Of a stretch of DNA of 52,797 nt, positions 25,113-32,265 are shown piece by piece. Below the pieces are notes generated by a model. The model did no database searches. It was given only the letters and a program-made list of their open reading frames with translations, and was not told the origin of the DNA. A program made the translations under genes and the position numbers. The DNA is from a virus, in IMG/VR virus record IMGVR_UViG_3300023179_000145, positions 1 to 52,797 of that record. One strand, written 5' to 3'. Every line of letters starts with the position of its first letter. Positions within the stretch are counted from its first letter, which is position 1.

Positions 25113-26084
25113 TTATGTTTTATTTATGATTTCGTGTGCATTGGTCAATTCATCTGCTCTCACCCATCCAGTATCAGTTAGAAACTTATGATTTCCGGTG
25201 ACTAGTATTTTATTCCCATTGTCAAACTCTAGCTCATACATTTTTTCACTGGAGGATTTAGCTAAATTCACATGCTGTTTAACCACAATATCAATCTTAA
25301 ATTCTTTTGTAGTTTCAGAATAGTTGATAACTTTGTCACCTGATTTAATATCTCTAATAGGCACATATCCAGTTGGAGTTAACACCCTGCTATCTGCCGA
25401 AAAACATTCATCCACAATCACACAAACAACATCTGTCAGGAATTCCTGTATGGTACAATCACCCACACCATTCTTGGTATTCTTCATGAGATTGTTCAGG
25501 CTTTGCCACGTGCATATGGTATGACTACGACCATATTCTTTTCTATCTCCGAAGTACACGCCTACATCCAACTCCATGTTGATATAATCTTTTTCTGTTT
25601 GTGTGACCAAGCTCTTGTTGGGCACAATCACAATACTGCGACCATACTTACTAACTGCGTCACTGAGTGCTGCTGTCATGATGGTGTTGTGGTGAATCAC
25701 CCCATCCATATCATAATAAAGGTGTGGCGAATCTATTCCTATATCATAAAATGTGGTATCAGGTATTTCGTAAATGGCATCTATAGTAACGTCTCCGTTG
25801 ATGGTTTCAATTTTTTCACCCACACATAAATCAAAAGCAAAAACGTCCCTGCCATTCTGTCGCAGAATATGCTTAGTGGCACACTTAATTTCTATTCCCG
25901 TAGACGTAACCAATTTAATTCCAGAAAGATTTTCTTTCTTGATTATATGGTTAATCCGAGACGATCCTGTAGGGGTATCTATATAACAACCCAAATCTGC
26001 TATATCGATCTCTTGATTGTGCTGTAGTTTTATATTTTTATACTCCTCTACTGCCGTTGCCAATTGTCCAATACTAATCTTCAT
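25113..26084 (-). CDS. uvsW: UvsW helicase, middle piece, flanked by halves of two different split inteins
   Basis: The 323-aa protein has residues 1-133 as the C-fragment of intein 1 (ending VIHHN), 134-226 as helicase (TIMTAALSDAV, SIVIVPNKSLV, HTICTWQSL, CVIVDE), and 227-323 as the N-fragment of intein 2 (from CFSADSRVL). Only about 93 residues remain after both splicing steps, covering the region from Walker A Thr to the DE of motif II. Its start overlaps the HEG stop by 11 nt (ATGAAGATTAG). Confidence 0.92.
   Translation of the reverse strand: MKISIGQLATAVEEYKNIKLQHNQEIDIADLGCYIDTPTGSSRINHIIKKENLSGIKLVTSTGIEIKCATKHILRQNGRDVFAFDLCVGEKIETINGDVTIDAIYEIPDTTFYDIGIDSPHLYYDMDGVIHHNTIMTAALSDAVSKYGRSIVIVPNKSLVTQTEKDYINMELDVGVYFGDRKEYGRSHTICTWQSLNNLMKNTKNGVGDCTIQEFLTDVVCVIVDECFSADSRVLTPTGYVPIRDIKSGDKVINYSETTKEFKIDIVVKQHVNLAKSSSEKMYELEFDNGNKILVTGNHKFLTDTGWVRADELTNAHEIINKT
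25116..25406 (-). other. Split-intein N-fragment, UvsW intein 2 (DECH site)
   Basis: These 97 residues begin CFSADSRVLTPTGYVPI (block A) and include NGNKILVTGNHKFLT (block B with TxxH) and VRADELTNAHEI. It is a standard split length. Confidence 0.9.
25686..26084 (-). other. Long split-intein C-fragment, UvsW intein 1 (Walker A site)
   Basis: These 133 residues hold block B (GIEIKCATKHIL), FDLCVGEKI, block F (FYDIGIDSPHLYYDMDG) and the end VIHHN before Thr+1. Its N-partner has only 28 residues, so the split is near the N-terminus, as in the atypical AceL-TerL intein. Confidence 0.85.
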
Positions 26085-27093
26085 TTAAAAACTTTCTACA
26101 TTTGTTAATGATTTCATCAGGGTTTTCTCTGTAATCCTTTTCTGAGATACGTAATATCGTAAATCCGGCTGCTTCCAAATCCCTCATTTTTCTTTGATCC
26201 TGTTCCCATATTTCAGCAACCGGTCTATTTCGAAGTATATCGGTTGCTTTATACAAAGCAGGATTGGCATGCCAATAATCGCCATCAAATTCAATTATTT
26301 TTCGAGTTTCAGAATCGTAATAATCAATGCGATATGTTTTTGATTTACCACGCACAGTAGTTTCATCGTCTCCGTATCTACCTTTACCGCCAACAGCATT
26401 GAATAATTCAGTTGAGACTTTGCTAATACCCAAAGTTAGCTTCGACATCTTGTTGAGCCATTTTTCTATCCTGGTGTTATACTTCAACGTACCGTCAACT
26501 TCTCCGTACTTCTCTATATACCAACTTAGCCCATTTGTAACTTGCATCTCTGCTACTTTCTGACACGCATTGGCATCTGAATATCCTTTTTTAATCCAAT
26601 ATTCTTTAGTTCTAACAGAAAATCCACGAGCACCTTTTTTTGAAGCCGGGGACTTTGCTGATCGAGTTTGTTGAATTGCTGATACCTTTTTGTTTGCCTC
26701 TTCTTTGGTAAAGCCAGCTGCTAACCAAAATTGCCGATTATTTGTAAATTTTCTTGTTTTGTGCTTTGAAAATGTTGTTAAAATATGATTGGCTTCATCT
26801 TGAGAAAATAATGTAGTTAACTTCTGCACCGTAGCATAGTTCTTACTGTCGGCAGAACATCCACAAGTGTTCACAATAAACTCGTTTTTACGAAACCCGA
26901 CGGGCAATGTCAAATGACATTTTAAGCAGTGTCTAGACTGAACTTCAAACTTGTTAAGTCCACTGTATGGCATATAATATACCTTATCTCCGTTGAATTG
27001 TATCAAATCCCATATGTCTAAATCAAGATTTTTTCTTGAGATCATCGAAGACCACATTTTTCTTTGGTATTTTTTAATAAATTCTTGTAACAT
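26074..27093 (-). CDS. Vsr-like (EDxHD-type) homing endonuclease in UvsW intein 1
   Basis: The 339-aa protein has an N-terminal zinc site (HCLKCHLTLP...NTCGCSAD), then repeated helical units with FWLAAGFTKEEANKKV and YWIKKGYSDANACQKV, likely DNA-recognition modules. The nuclease core is YRIDYYDSETRKIIEFDGDYWHANP, with EIWEQDQRKM and GFTILRISEKDY. An AGGAG Shine-Dalgarno lies between the upstream stop (27111) and its ATG. It ends 11 nt into the next uvsW piece. Confidence 0.9.
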   Translation of the reverse strand: MLQEFIKKYQRKMWSSMISRKNLDLDIWDLIQFNGDKVYYMPYSGLNKFEVQSRHCLKCHLTLPVGFRKNEFIVNTCGCSADSKNYATVQKLTTLFSQDEANHILTTFSKHKTRKFTNNRQFWLAAGFTKEEANKKVSAIQQTRSAKSPASKKGARGFSVRTKEYWIKKGYSDANACQKVAEMQVTNGLSWYIEKYGEVDGTLKYNTRIEKWLNKMSKLTLGISKVSTELFNAVGGKGRYGDDETTVRGKSKTYRIDYYDSETRKIIEFDGDYWHANPALYKATDILRNRPVAEIWEQDQRKMRDLEAAGFTILRISEKDYRENPDEIINKCRKFLNED

Positions 27094-27110
27094 AGTTTTT
27101 GCTCCTGTAG

Positions 27111-27641
27111 CTATTTTCTATATTTATTTATTAAAAATCCTCCAAAACTTGAGTTTTCGGATACTGCGATATTAAGCAGGGTGTCAAATGTAACACACTT
27201 ACCCGCTCCAGTGGCCACTTCTTGTAGACACTGTGGGTTGGCTAGAAAATTGTTGATGATTTCTACTTGATAATCACGCAGCTCAATAGGCTTGCCTGCC
27301 AGTGGGTGTTTAACAGGCCAGATCTTGTGGGCATAAGTCTGTTCGTGTACTTGATCAAACTCAAATGTGGTTGTGTATGCGCGTTGATCATCCAGCTCAA
27401 CATCATAATTATGTTTGTCTAGTATGGGCAAGATCTCTGGCAATAGATTCACATAGGTGCTGCCGCTCAGTTGAAAGTATGCTACCTTGCCGTCCCAACG
27501 GCCAAGTCTCACTGCTGGCAGATAACGTGCGTAAGGTACATCGTATTTGAATTTTTTTACCAGATCTCGTCGAGTGTCAAGATCTAGCCCTTCAATTTTG
27601 ATATTGACTTCGTCACTTAGTTTAATTGTGCATTTTTTCAT
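27111..27641 (-). CDS. uvsW: UvsW helicase, N-terminal piece, ending in very short intein N-fragment
   Basis: The protein is 176 aa from the ATG at 27641 (MKKCTIKLSDEVNIKIEGLD); a longer frame would run through the terminator and promoter. It holds the UvsW N-terminal domain (ARYLPAVRLGRWDGKVAYF), the Q-motif region (IELRDYQVEII) and the start of Walker A (EVATGAGK). The last 28 residues are intein. Spliced UvsW would be about 486 aa, close to T4 UvsW (503 aa as I recall). An early-type promoter lies directly upstream. Confidence 0.93.
   Translation of the reverse strand: MKKCTIKLSDEVNIKIEGLDLDTRRDLVKKFKYDVPYARYLPAVRLGRWDGKVAYFQLSGSTYVNLLPEILPILDKHNYDVELDDQRAYTTTFEFDQVHEQTYAHKIWPVKHPLAGKPIELRDYQVEIINNFLANPQCLQEVATGAGKCVTFDTLLNIAVSENSSFGGFLINKYRK
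27114..27197 (-). other. Very short split-intein N-fragment, UvsW intein 1 (Walker A site)
   Basis: These 28 residues start CVTFDTLLNIAV right after GAGK, with the C-x-x-x-D-T pattern of block A, and stop after FLINKYRK. Block B is on the other fragment. Confidence 0.82.
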
Positions 27642-27648
27642 ACAGTAT

Positions 27649-27677
27649 ATAGTAACACACTTGAATGCCATAGTCAA
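27649..27677 (-). promoter_or_regulatory. Sigma70-like promoter for uvsW
   Basis: On the minus strand TTGACT, a 17-bp spacer and TACTAT lie just downstream of the terminator at 27676-27701. The -10 box ends 7 nt before the ATG at 27641, so the mRNA may be leaderless or nearly so. Confidence 0.62.
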
Positions 27678-27701
27678 AAAAACAGGCACCAAAGTGCCTG
27701 T
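27676..27701 (-). terminator. Rho-independent terminator before uvsW
   Basis: Stem CAGGCAC/GTGCCTG with loop of 4 nt is followed on the minus strand by seven T. It closes the small-ORF unit at 27763-28114. A second short hairpin (TTTCTGG/CCAGAAA) lies at about 27742-27760. Confidence 0.85.
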
Positions 27702-27762
27702 ATAAAAGAGTCGTTGGGCTAGAAATCCATTGGCGACTCTGTTTCTGGGAGAGCCAGAAATT

Positions 27763-27870
27763 TTATTTGGATTTGTCTCGAATTTGAAATCCAGCTTCTT
27801 CAGCTTCGTCAGCCTCGTATTTGGTATCTACTGAATACAAAAACAAATCACCGTCCCAAATCTCGTACAT
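27763..27870 (-). CDS. Small ORF, 35 aa
   Basis: MYEIWDGDLFLYSVDTKYEA begins after a good Shine-Dalgarno (AAGGAA, 6 nt before the ATG). It is acidic with an Ala/Glu-rich helix and ends QIRDKSK. It is followed by a hairpin and a strong terminator, which supports it as a real gene. There is no known family. Confidence 0.5.
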   Translation of the reverse strand: MYEIWDGDLFLYSVDTKYEADEAEEAGFQIRDKSK

Positions 27871-27879
27871 GTTGTTTCC

Positions 27880-28029
27880 TTAAAAAATAAAAAGTAGCAC
27901 CTTACTCAACGAGCAGGCACTGGCTACCAAACACAACCATCCCAAAAATTTATTACCACCATCAAAACTGATCTTTGAAAGGAATGCATTGCCTAGCATC
28001 CACAAAATTTGTTCAACTGCTTGATTCAT
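27880..28029 (-). CDS. Small membrane ORF, 49 aa
   Basis: MNQAVEQILWMLGNAFLSKI leads to a hydrophobic C-terminal segment (FLGWLCLVASACSLSKVLLF) that could span the membrane. It lies between two other small ORFs in one unit. No Shine-Dalgarno is seen. The function is unknown. Confidence 0.4.
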   Translation of the reverse strand: MNQAVEQILWMLGNAFLSKISFDGGNKFLGWLCLVASACSLSKVLLFIF

Positions 28030-28030
28030 A

Positions 28031-28114
28031 TTACATCACAATCATCAGGACTATAAACGCTGCCAACCATGGGTAGCCGCAACACAATGCTGCAATAGCA
28101 GCTACCCAGGCCAT
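28031..28114 (-). CDS. Small hydrophobic ORF, 27 aa
   Basis: MAWVAAIAALCCGYPWLAAF is almost fully hydrophobic and would be a single membrane span. It ends 1 nt before the region of the next small ORF. With no homology known to me it could be a chance frame. Confidence 0.3.
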   Translation of the reverse strand: MAWVAAIAALCCGYPWLAAFIVLMIVM

Positions 28115-28150
28115 GTTAGGCTGCTTTCATGCAAGTGGTTTGATGTCTGT

Positions 28151-28158
28151 CATAAATA
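28151..28158 (+). promoter_or_regulatory. Late promoter octamer CATAAATA
   Basis: CATAAATA lies exactly 5 nt before the ATG at 28164 of the HNH gene, the same geometry as at 6925, 7926 and 32872. Confidence 0.55.
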
Positions 28159-28163
28159 ATTTT

Positions 28164-28829
28164 ATGAAATTCCTGGACAACAAATATACAAAAACTTATT
28201 TTAACATTATTGCTTCTGCTAACACAAGAGTTATCGAAGGGTATGTTGAAAAACATCATATCATTCCAAAAAGTTTTGGGGGGACGAACCATGCTAATAA
28301 TCTTGTCAAACTTACTGCAAGGGAACATTTTATTTGTCATTTGTTACTAGTCAGAATGACCCAAGGGAGAAATCAAACAAAGATGCTACGGGCAATTCAA
28401 GCATTTGGTAAGTTGAAAAAAACAAACAGATCTCTCACAGCCCGACAGTACCAATTAGCACGAACTCTTACTGCTGATCTTCCTGCATGGAACAAAGGAA
28501 AAACTCTTGCCGACTATACTCCTGAACAAAAAGAGGCACTCCGTAAATCTGGTATTACCAAGAGAGGCAGAACACAAACTGCCGAAGCTAACGCTAAAAG
28601 ATCTGCAACGCAATCCGGAAGACCTGCTCATAACAAAGGTAAACCTATGCCTTTCAAAGGAAGAGTCAGTCCCACCAAAGGTATCACACACCCCAAGAAA
28701 CCATGTCCTCATTGCAGTAAAGAAGTTGCCGCAAATATTATGGCCAAGTATCATGGGGATAGGTGTCAATTTAGCCCCTGGCACGCATACATGTCGTCTC
28801 TGCCAGGCGTTTCCAGTTGCCTTCGCTGA
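28164..28829 (+). CDS. HNH homing endonuclease with C-terminal zinc finger
   Basis: The protein is about 221 aa from the ATG at 28164 (MKFLDNKYTKTYFNIIASA, matching MFIDNKYSKCYYNLIE of the HNH at 32952); earlier in-frame ATGs at 28113 and 28143 are not favoured. HNH core: EKHHIIPKSFGGTNHANNLV, then LTAREHFICHLLL. Then NUMOD-like linkers (PAWNKGKTLADYTPEQ, RPAHNKGKPMPFKGR) and a finger CPHCSKEVAANIMAKYHGDR then Cys. The last 15 residues overlap the AAA+ gene on the other strand (59 nt) and look accidental. Confidence 0.88.
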   Translation: MKFLDNKYTKTYFNIIASANTRVIEGYVEKHHIIPKSFGGTNHANNLVKLTAREHFICHLLLVRMTQGRNQTKMLRAIQAFGKLKKTNRSLTARQYQLARTLTADLPAWNKGKTLADYTPEQKEALRKSGITKRGRTQTAEANAKRSATQSGRPAHNKGKPMPFKGRVSPTKGITHPKKPCPHCSKEVAANIMAKYHGDRCQFSPWHAYMSSLPGVSSCLR

Positions 28830-29811
28830 GTTTACGCAGATCAGCAATCTTCAATGCCATACGCAGGCTCATCTCACGCAGACGATTTTGATTCTTGTCC
28901 ATAAACTCAATGATTGCATCTTGAGTTTCGGGCTCAAAGTCGTAGTCTGCAAACAGTACACCGTCCTTGGCAATCTGTTTGATACGCAAGATCTTGTCAC
29001 GCATGGTGTCAAGAGTCAAGTCCAAGTAATGGCAACGACTTTGCAGCGCATCCAAGTGATCACGCAGTTTCTGCGACTTCATTGCGTCAAACTTCAAGTT
29101 GGTAATAAAAATTACCGAGCCTTTGAAGTCAAACTGATCTGGAATGCCTTCGCGGCGCAGAGTAGAACTCTCGCTCAACCAAGAAATCTTACGCTTCTTG
29201 CCTGAGTCCAATGCACCCTTCAGCAAGTTCAATGAAACATCGTCTAGTAGAATGCTGTCGCAGTCATCGAACACCAGCACACAGTTTTCGTCGCTGTATT
29301 TGTAAAGAGTCTGATACAGGCCAATTGGAGTTGCACTGCCTTTGACAACTTCTGCACGAAGACGCTTGCCTGCAATCTTGTCAAACAGTGTGGCTTTTTG
29401 GATTTCTTGCTCAACACCAAAGCTCTTGCCCACACCCGGGGGACCTGACACAATCATTGCGCGGATATCGCCGCCGATACAGGCCTTGGACATTTCTGTA
29501 AGGATTTCAAAACGCTCACGGATACGAGTCATTGCTTCTTCTTCAGACTCTGCCAGATTTGCAGTCTTGGCGCTCAGTGTAGGAGCCAGAGGATTCAGTT
29601 CTACCGTATCGCCGTTCACCATTTCATAGTCAGTGATAGCATCGACCAGCACACGGATGTTTTCCGGAAGGTTCTTGCCCAAACTGCCATTGTTCGCAAT
29701 GGTGACATAGCCGCCTTTGGGCCCGGTCTGAAAGCCTGACACCAGCTTGAAGCATTGATTTTTGATAGTTTTGCCGCGATACACGCCGCGAATGATACGA
29801 ATTGCGCTCAT
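28771..29811 (-). CDS. AAA+ ATPase
   Basis: The 346-aa protein has Walker A VSGPPGVGKSFG (near 122), Walker B CVLVFDDCDSILLDD (near 184) and sensor 1 GSVIFITNLKF. An arginine-rich segment DHLDALQSRCHYLDL and a helical lid end MSLRMALKIADLRKL complete it. An N-terminal 70-residue domain (RIIRGVYRGKTI) resembles small beta barrels. Two tandem sigma70-like promoters lie upstream, so early expression is likely. Such ATPases are common in T4-like marine phages; the target is unknown. The 3' end overlaps an HNH gene, and the last residues (CMRARG) may not be original. Confidence 0.88.
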   Translation of the reverse strand: MSAIRIIRGVYRGKTIKNQCFKLVSGFQTGPKGGYVTIANNGSLGKNLPENIRVLVDAITDYEMVNGDTVELNPLAPTLSAKTANLAESEEEAMTRIRERFEILTEMSKACIGGDIRAMIVSGPPGVGKSFGVEQEIQKATLFDKIAGKRLRAEVVKGSATPIGLYQTLYKYSDENCVLVFDDCDSILLDDVSLNLLKGALDSGKKRKISWLSESSTLRREGIPDQFDFKGSVIFITNLKFDAMKSQKLRDHLDALQSRCHYLDLTLDTMRDKILRIKQIAKDGVLFADYDFEPETQDAIIEFMDKNQNRLREMSLRMALKIADLRKLSEGNWKRLAETTCMRARG

Positions 29812-29843
29812 GGTTTCTAGCCCCGTTTTGTTAATATGCCACT

Positions 29844-29872
29844 ATTGTAGCAGTTGTTGCATTACTAGTCAA
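29844..29872 (-). promoter_or_regulatory. Sigma70-like promoter, proximal, for the AAA+ gene
   Basis: TTGACT, a 17-bp spacer and TACAAT on the minus strand. The start would fall near 29837, about 26 nt before the ATG at 29811. Confidence 0.75.
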
Positions 29873-29953
29873 CTGCTTTTTACAGGATTTTTCCAACTTT
29901 TTCTGCAAAAACTGTGATTTTTTTGCCACATTGTTCGGCAGTGTTTTTGTTGG

Positions 29954-30011
29954 TATCTTGGTTGACATGCAGCTATTATAGCCGATCATGCAATATCAGT
30001 CAACCAAGATA
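29954..30011. repeat. 13-bp perfect inverted repeat around the distal promoter (operator candidate)
   Basis: TATCTTGGTTGAC (29954-29966) and its exact complement GTCAACCAAGATA (29999-30011) are 32 bp apart. One arm covers the -35 box and the other begins at about +2 of the transcript. This fits a two-site repressor or activator better than an RNA hairpin, since the -35 arm is not transcribed from this promoter. Confidence 0.6.
29975..30003 (-). promoter_or_regulatory. Sigma70-like promoter, distal, for the AAA+ gene
   Basis: TTGACT, a 17-bp spacer and a perfect TATAAT on the minus strand make this the best sigma70 match in the window. It lies between the stop of the glycosyltransferase gene at 30014 and the AAA+ gene. 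Confidence 0.82.
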
Positions 30012-30013
30012 GT

Positions 30014-30832
30014 TTAGCGCCAGTGTTTTTTTATTACAACATCTGTAGTCTCGTGCGGTTTAGGATCTCCATGGAATACCAACACACTATTGTTGGGTTG
30101 TAATACTGTGCCTCGTCCTGGTCGGTTGTAGGTTCTATTTGTGAAATTCATACCGCCGTCTAGTGCAGTCCACCGCCAACTTACAATTCGATCTGAATCC
30201 ATAAATCGACGTTTTTCTGGAGCAATAACTGTTGTGAGATATTCCTGATCACCGCCGTGGTGATATCTGCTGATTATTTTGCTGGCTCCGTGCTGTTCAA
30301 AATTTGACCACACATGAGACCATTTGGTAGTGTCCCAATACATTACAGATGAGTTCATATTTTGTATATCTGGTTTCCATAGCACTCTGAAATCTCGTAT
30401 GGTCCAAAAATAAAACGGGCTAAGGCCCACAATCCAATCTATGTTGTCAACAATCACTGTGTCTAAGTCAAAGTACAACAATTGCCCAGAATGGTGCACT
30501 GGATTGAACATTTGCATTTTGTACCACCAGCTGCGTTTGCGACCACTTATGCCTGTCCATTCTGTCAAATCATGTTTGATCATATGCGGTGGCACCGGCC
30601 GGCTGGGTTCTGTATACACATGCAATCTCACACCACGAGTCAGATGGCGACTCAACATGCTGTGTAATTTTTCTACATAGACCCAGTCATAACCTGAGCC
30701 ATGAATAACGCAGGCACAATCAACAGGTCCTGTTGGGTCTGACACTGTGGGAGCTATATATCCTGGTAGTTTTTTTGCCCGATGTGCTTGTCTCTCAGCA
30801 CGATGCAGATCTTTTTCACGTTGGGTAGCCAC
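30014..30832 (-). CDS. Glycosyltransferase, GT8/GT-A-like
   Basis: The 272-aa protein has a basic N-terminus, then a GT-A fold with the DxD motif in LLYFDLDTVIVDNIDW (near 120). MNSSVMYWDTTKW and HGGDQEYLTTVI, typical of family 8-like enzymes, follow, and a terminal LVFHGDPKPHE. It likely transfers a sugar from a nucleotide sugar. It follows the GT17-like gene with a 2-nt gap, in an operon with two methyltransferases. The acceptor is unknown. Confidence 0.85.
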   Translation of the reverse strand: MATQREKDLHRAERQAHRAKKLPGYIAPTVSDPTGPVDCACVIHGSGYDWVYVEKLHSMLSRHLTRGVRLHVYTEPSRPVPPHMIKHDLTEWTGISGRKRSWWYKMQMFNPVHHSGQLLYFDLDTVIVDNIDWIVGLSPFYFWTIRDFRVLWKPDIQNMNSSVMYWDTTKWSHVWSNFEQHGASKIISRYHHGGDQEYLTTVIAPEKRRFMDSDRIVSWRWTALDGGMNFTNRTYNRPGRGTVLQPNNSVLVFHGDPKPHETTDVVIKKHWR

Positions 30833-30834
30833 GA

Positions 30835-31620
30835 TTATACCGGTGGATTATTCCAATATTCTGGATATTGTTTCAGTATACGTTGTACTGCTTCGGGATA
30901 AATGATGTTTATAGTGTGTGTGGTACATTTATGATTAATTGCAGATATAGTGTCCAGCTGTTTAAATGCTGACAATATTTGTTCAGGGTCTCTGTGTTGA
31001 CTTTCTATGCAACTTACTACTTTATTACGTATAAGATCATCGGTGCCCATCCAGGTCCAATGCCACCCCACTGGAGTTTTTAGCCCCACGCAATGACTAC
31101 GGTCTTTGCGTTTGATGTTTTTTCCTTTGTACAGTTCGTGCGGGGTATCAAACATCCTACGACGTGCTACTACACTTCCTTGCCATCCACGTTCAGCACG
31201 TTGATCAAACTTATACATAAACATTTCAAATCCACAGCTGACTGGACAATCATGATGATTCATCAATGCAATGATATCTGCCCAGCATTCAGGATTGATT
31301 ATCTCGTCGAGATCGCCGTGAATCACAATGTCTTCTGTTGAATATTCTGCCAGCGCAGGTGCAATAGCCTGACGCATCATTGTTTCGCACACAAGGTTAA
31401 TCTGATGTTCTTGTAATTCTAATGTGACAACTTGAATCCTATCTCCATATAGTTTTTGATAACGATCAAGATTGTTTAACAGATTGTAAGGTTTTGCTAT
31501 GCCACTGAAAGTTCTGCTGGCCTCTAGTACCACCCATCGATCTACATAATGGTCGGTGATTGCTAGATGTATATCCAGCATGTCAAACTCGTTGTTGAAT
31601 AACAGTGTATCAATTACCAT
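30835..31620 (-). CDS. Glycosyltransferase family 17-like
   Basis: The 261-aa protein opens DTLLFNNEFDMLDIHLA, then VVLEASRTFSGIAKPYNL and IVIHGDLDEIINPE (DxDE metal motif), GFEMFMYKFD and GWHWTWMG. These are GT17 features (beta-1,4-N-acetylglucosaminyltransferase family). Short phage and bacterial members usually act in cell surface glycans. It shares an operon with the neighbours on both sides. Confidence 0.87.
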   Translation of the reverse strand: MVIDTLLFNNEFDMLDIHLAITDHYVDRWVVLEASRTFSGIAKPYNLLNNLDRYQKLYGDRIQVVTLELQEHQINLVCETMMRQAIAPALAEYSTEDIVIHGDLDEIINPECWADIIALMNHHDCPVSCGFEMFMYKFDQRAERGWQGSVVARRRMFDTPHELYKGKNIKRKDRSHCVGLKTPVGWHWTWMGTDDLIRNKVVSCIESQHRDPEQILSAFKQLDTISAINHKCTTHTINIIYPEAVQRILKQYPEYWNNPPV

Positions 31621-31622
31621 GG

Positions 31623-32258
31623 TTAAAATTTATAAATGATCTGGTAAGCATCATACAAAGGTTTGATTCCTTTTGCGTCTAAGTAGTCTGCTATATAATG
31701 GCCTTTTCCAGTACGAGAGTTGGAGTCTAAAAATCTGCTGTTGTCATCTATTACTACCAGAGCACCTGGTTTAAGATGTGGTTCAATTATTTGAAATTCC
31801 ATTAAATGATGCATAGCACTATCGTGATCATTATGCCATTTTACATCGTAACTGTCAAGGTAAAAAAGATCAACGTTGTTCAAATCTAATTGTGTAGCCA
31901 AATATAATACACTATCCATACATGTAGATTCAAAACTGTCAGAGGTGATTGCGTCGCGAGCAGCAGCCACAGCTTCTGGATCTATATCTACACTACGCAC
32001 ACTACCACCATGATGATCCACAAATTCTGTAAACAATCTAGCACTTTGCCCATCTTTCCAATTACCTGGATTTCTCAGTGTGCCAGTTTCGATGATATGA
32101 TATTCAGACTGATCAAGACTTTCAAGATATGAAAACACAAGATTAAATCCTTCAGCACGTTGATATAGTCCTTCTATCAACCCTCGTTTGGCACCACTCA
32201 CTTGGGGAGTTAACAAGTGATAATAGTTATTGCGATAATGTTCGATCCAGGTAGTCAT
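31623..32258 (-). CDS. Class I SAM-dependent methyltransferase
   Basis: The 211-aa protein has motif I IIETGTLRNPGNWKDGQSA, motif II VRSVDIDPEAVAAAR, and DLFYLDSYDVKWHND followed by LKPGALVVIDDNS. It belongs to the methyltransferase-24 type, often found beside glycosyltransferases for sugar methylation. A TTTAAATA late-like box lies 4 nt before its ATG. Confidence 0.83.
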   Translation of the reverse strand: MTTWIEHYRNNYYHLLTPQVSGAKRGLIEGLYQRAEGFNLVFSYLESLDQSEYHIIETGTLRNPGNWKDGQSARLFTEFVDHHGGSVRSVDIDPEAVAAARDAITSDSFESTCMDSVLYLATQLDLNNVDLFYLDSYDVKWHNDHDSAMHHLMEFQIIEPHLKPGALVVIDDNSRFLDSNSRTGKGHYIADYLDAKGIKPLYDAYQIIYKF

Positions 32259-32265
32259 GTGTTAT

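Noticed and set aside
27642-27692. Longer N-terminus for UvsW
   Set aside because: The extra codons pass through the terminator and the early promoter; MKKCTIKL at 27641 fits the UvsW start.
28507-29205. 232-aa plus-strand frame across the HNH and AAA+ genes
   Set aside because: It overlaps two well-supported genes in wrong frames and has no domain.
29954-30011. Inverted repeat as an RNA terminator or riboswitch
   Set aside because: One arm lies upstream of the transcript start of the promoter it overlaps and no T run follows, so a DNA operator is more likely.
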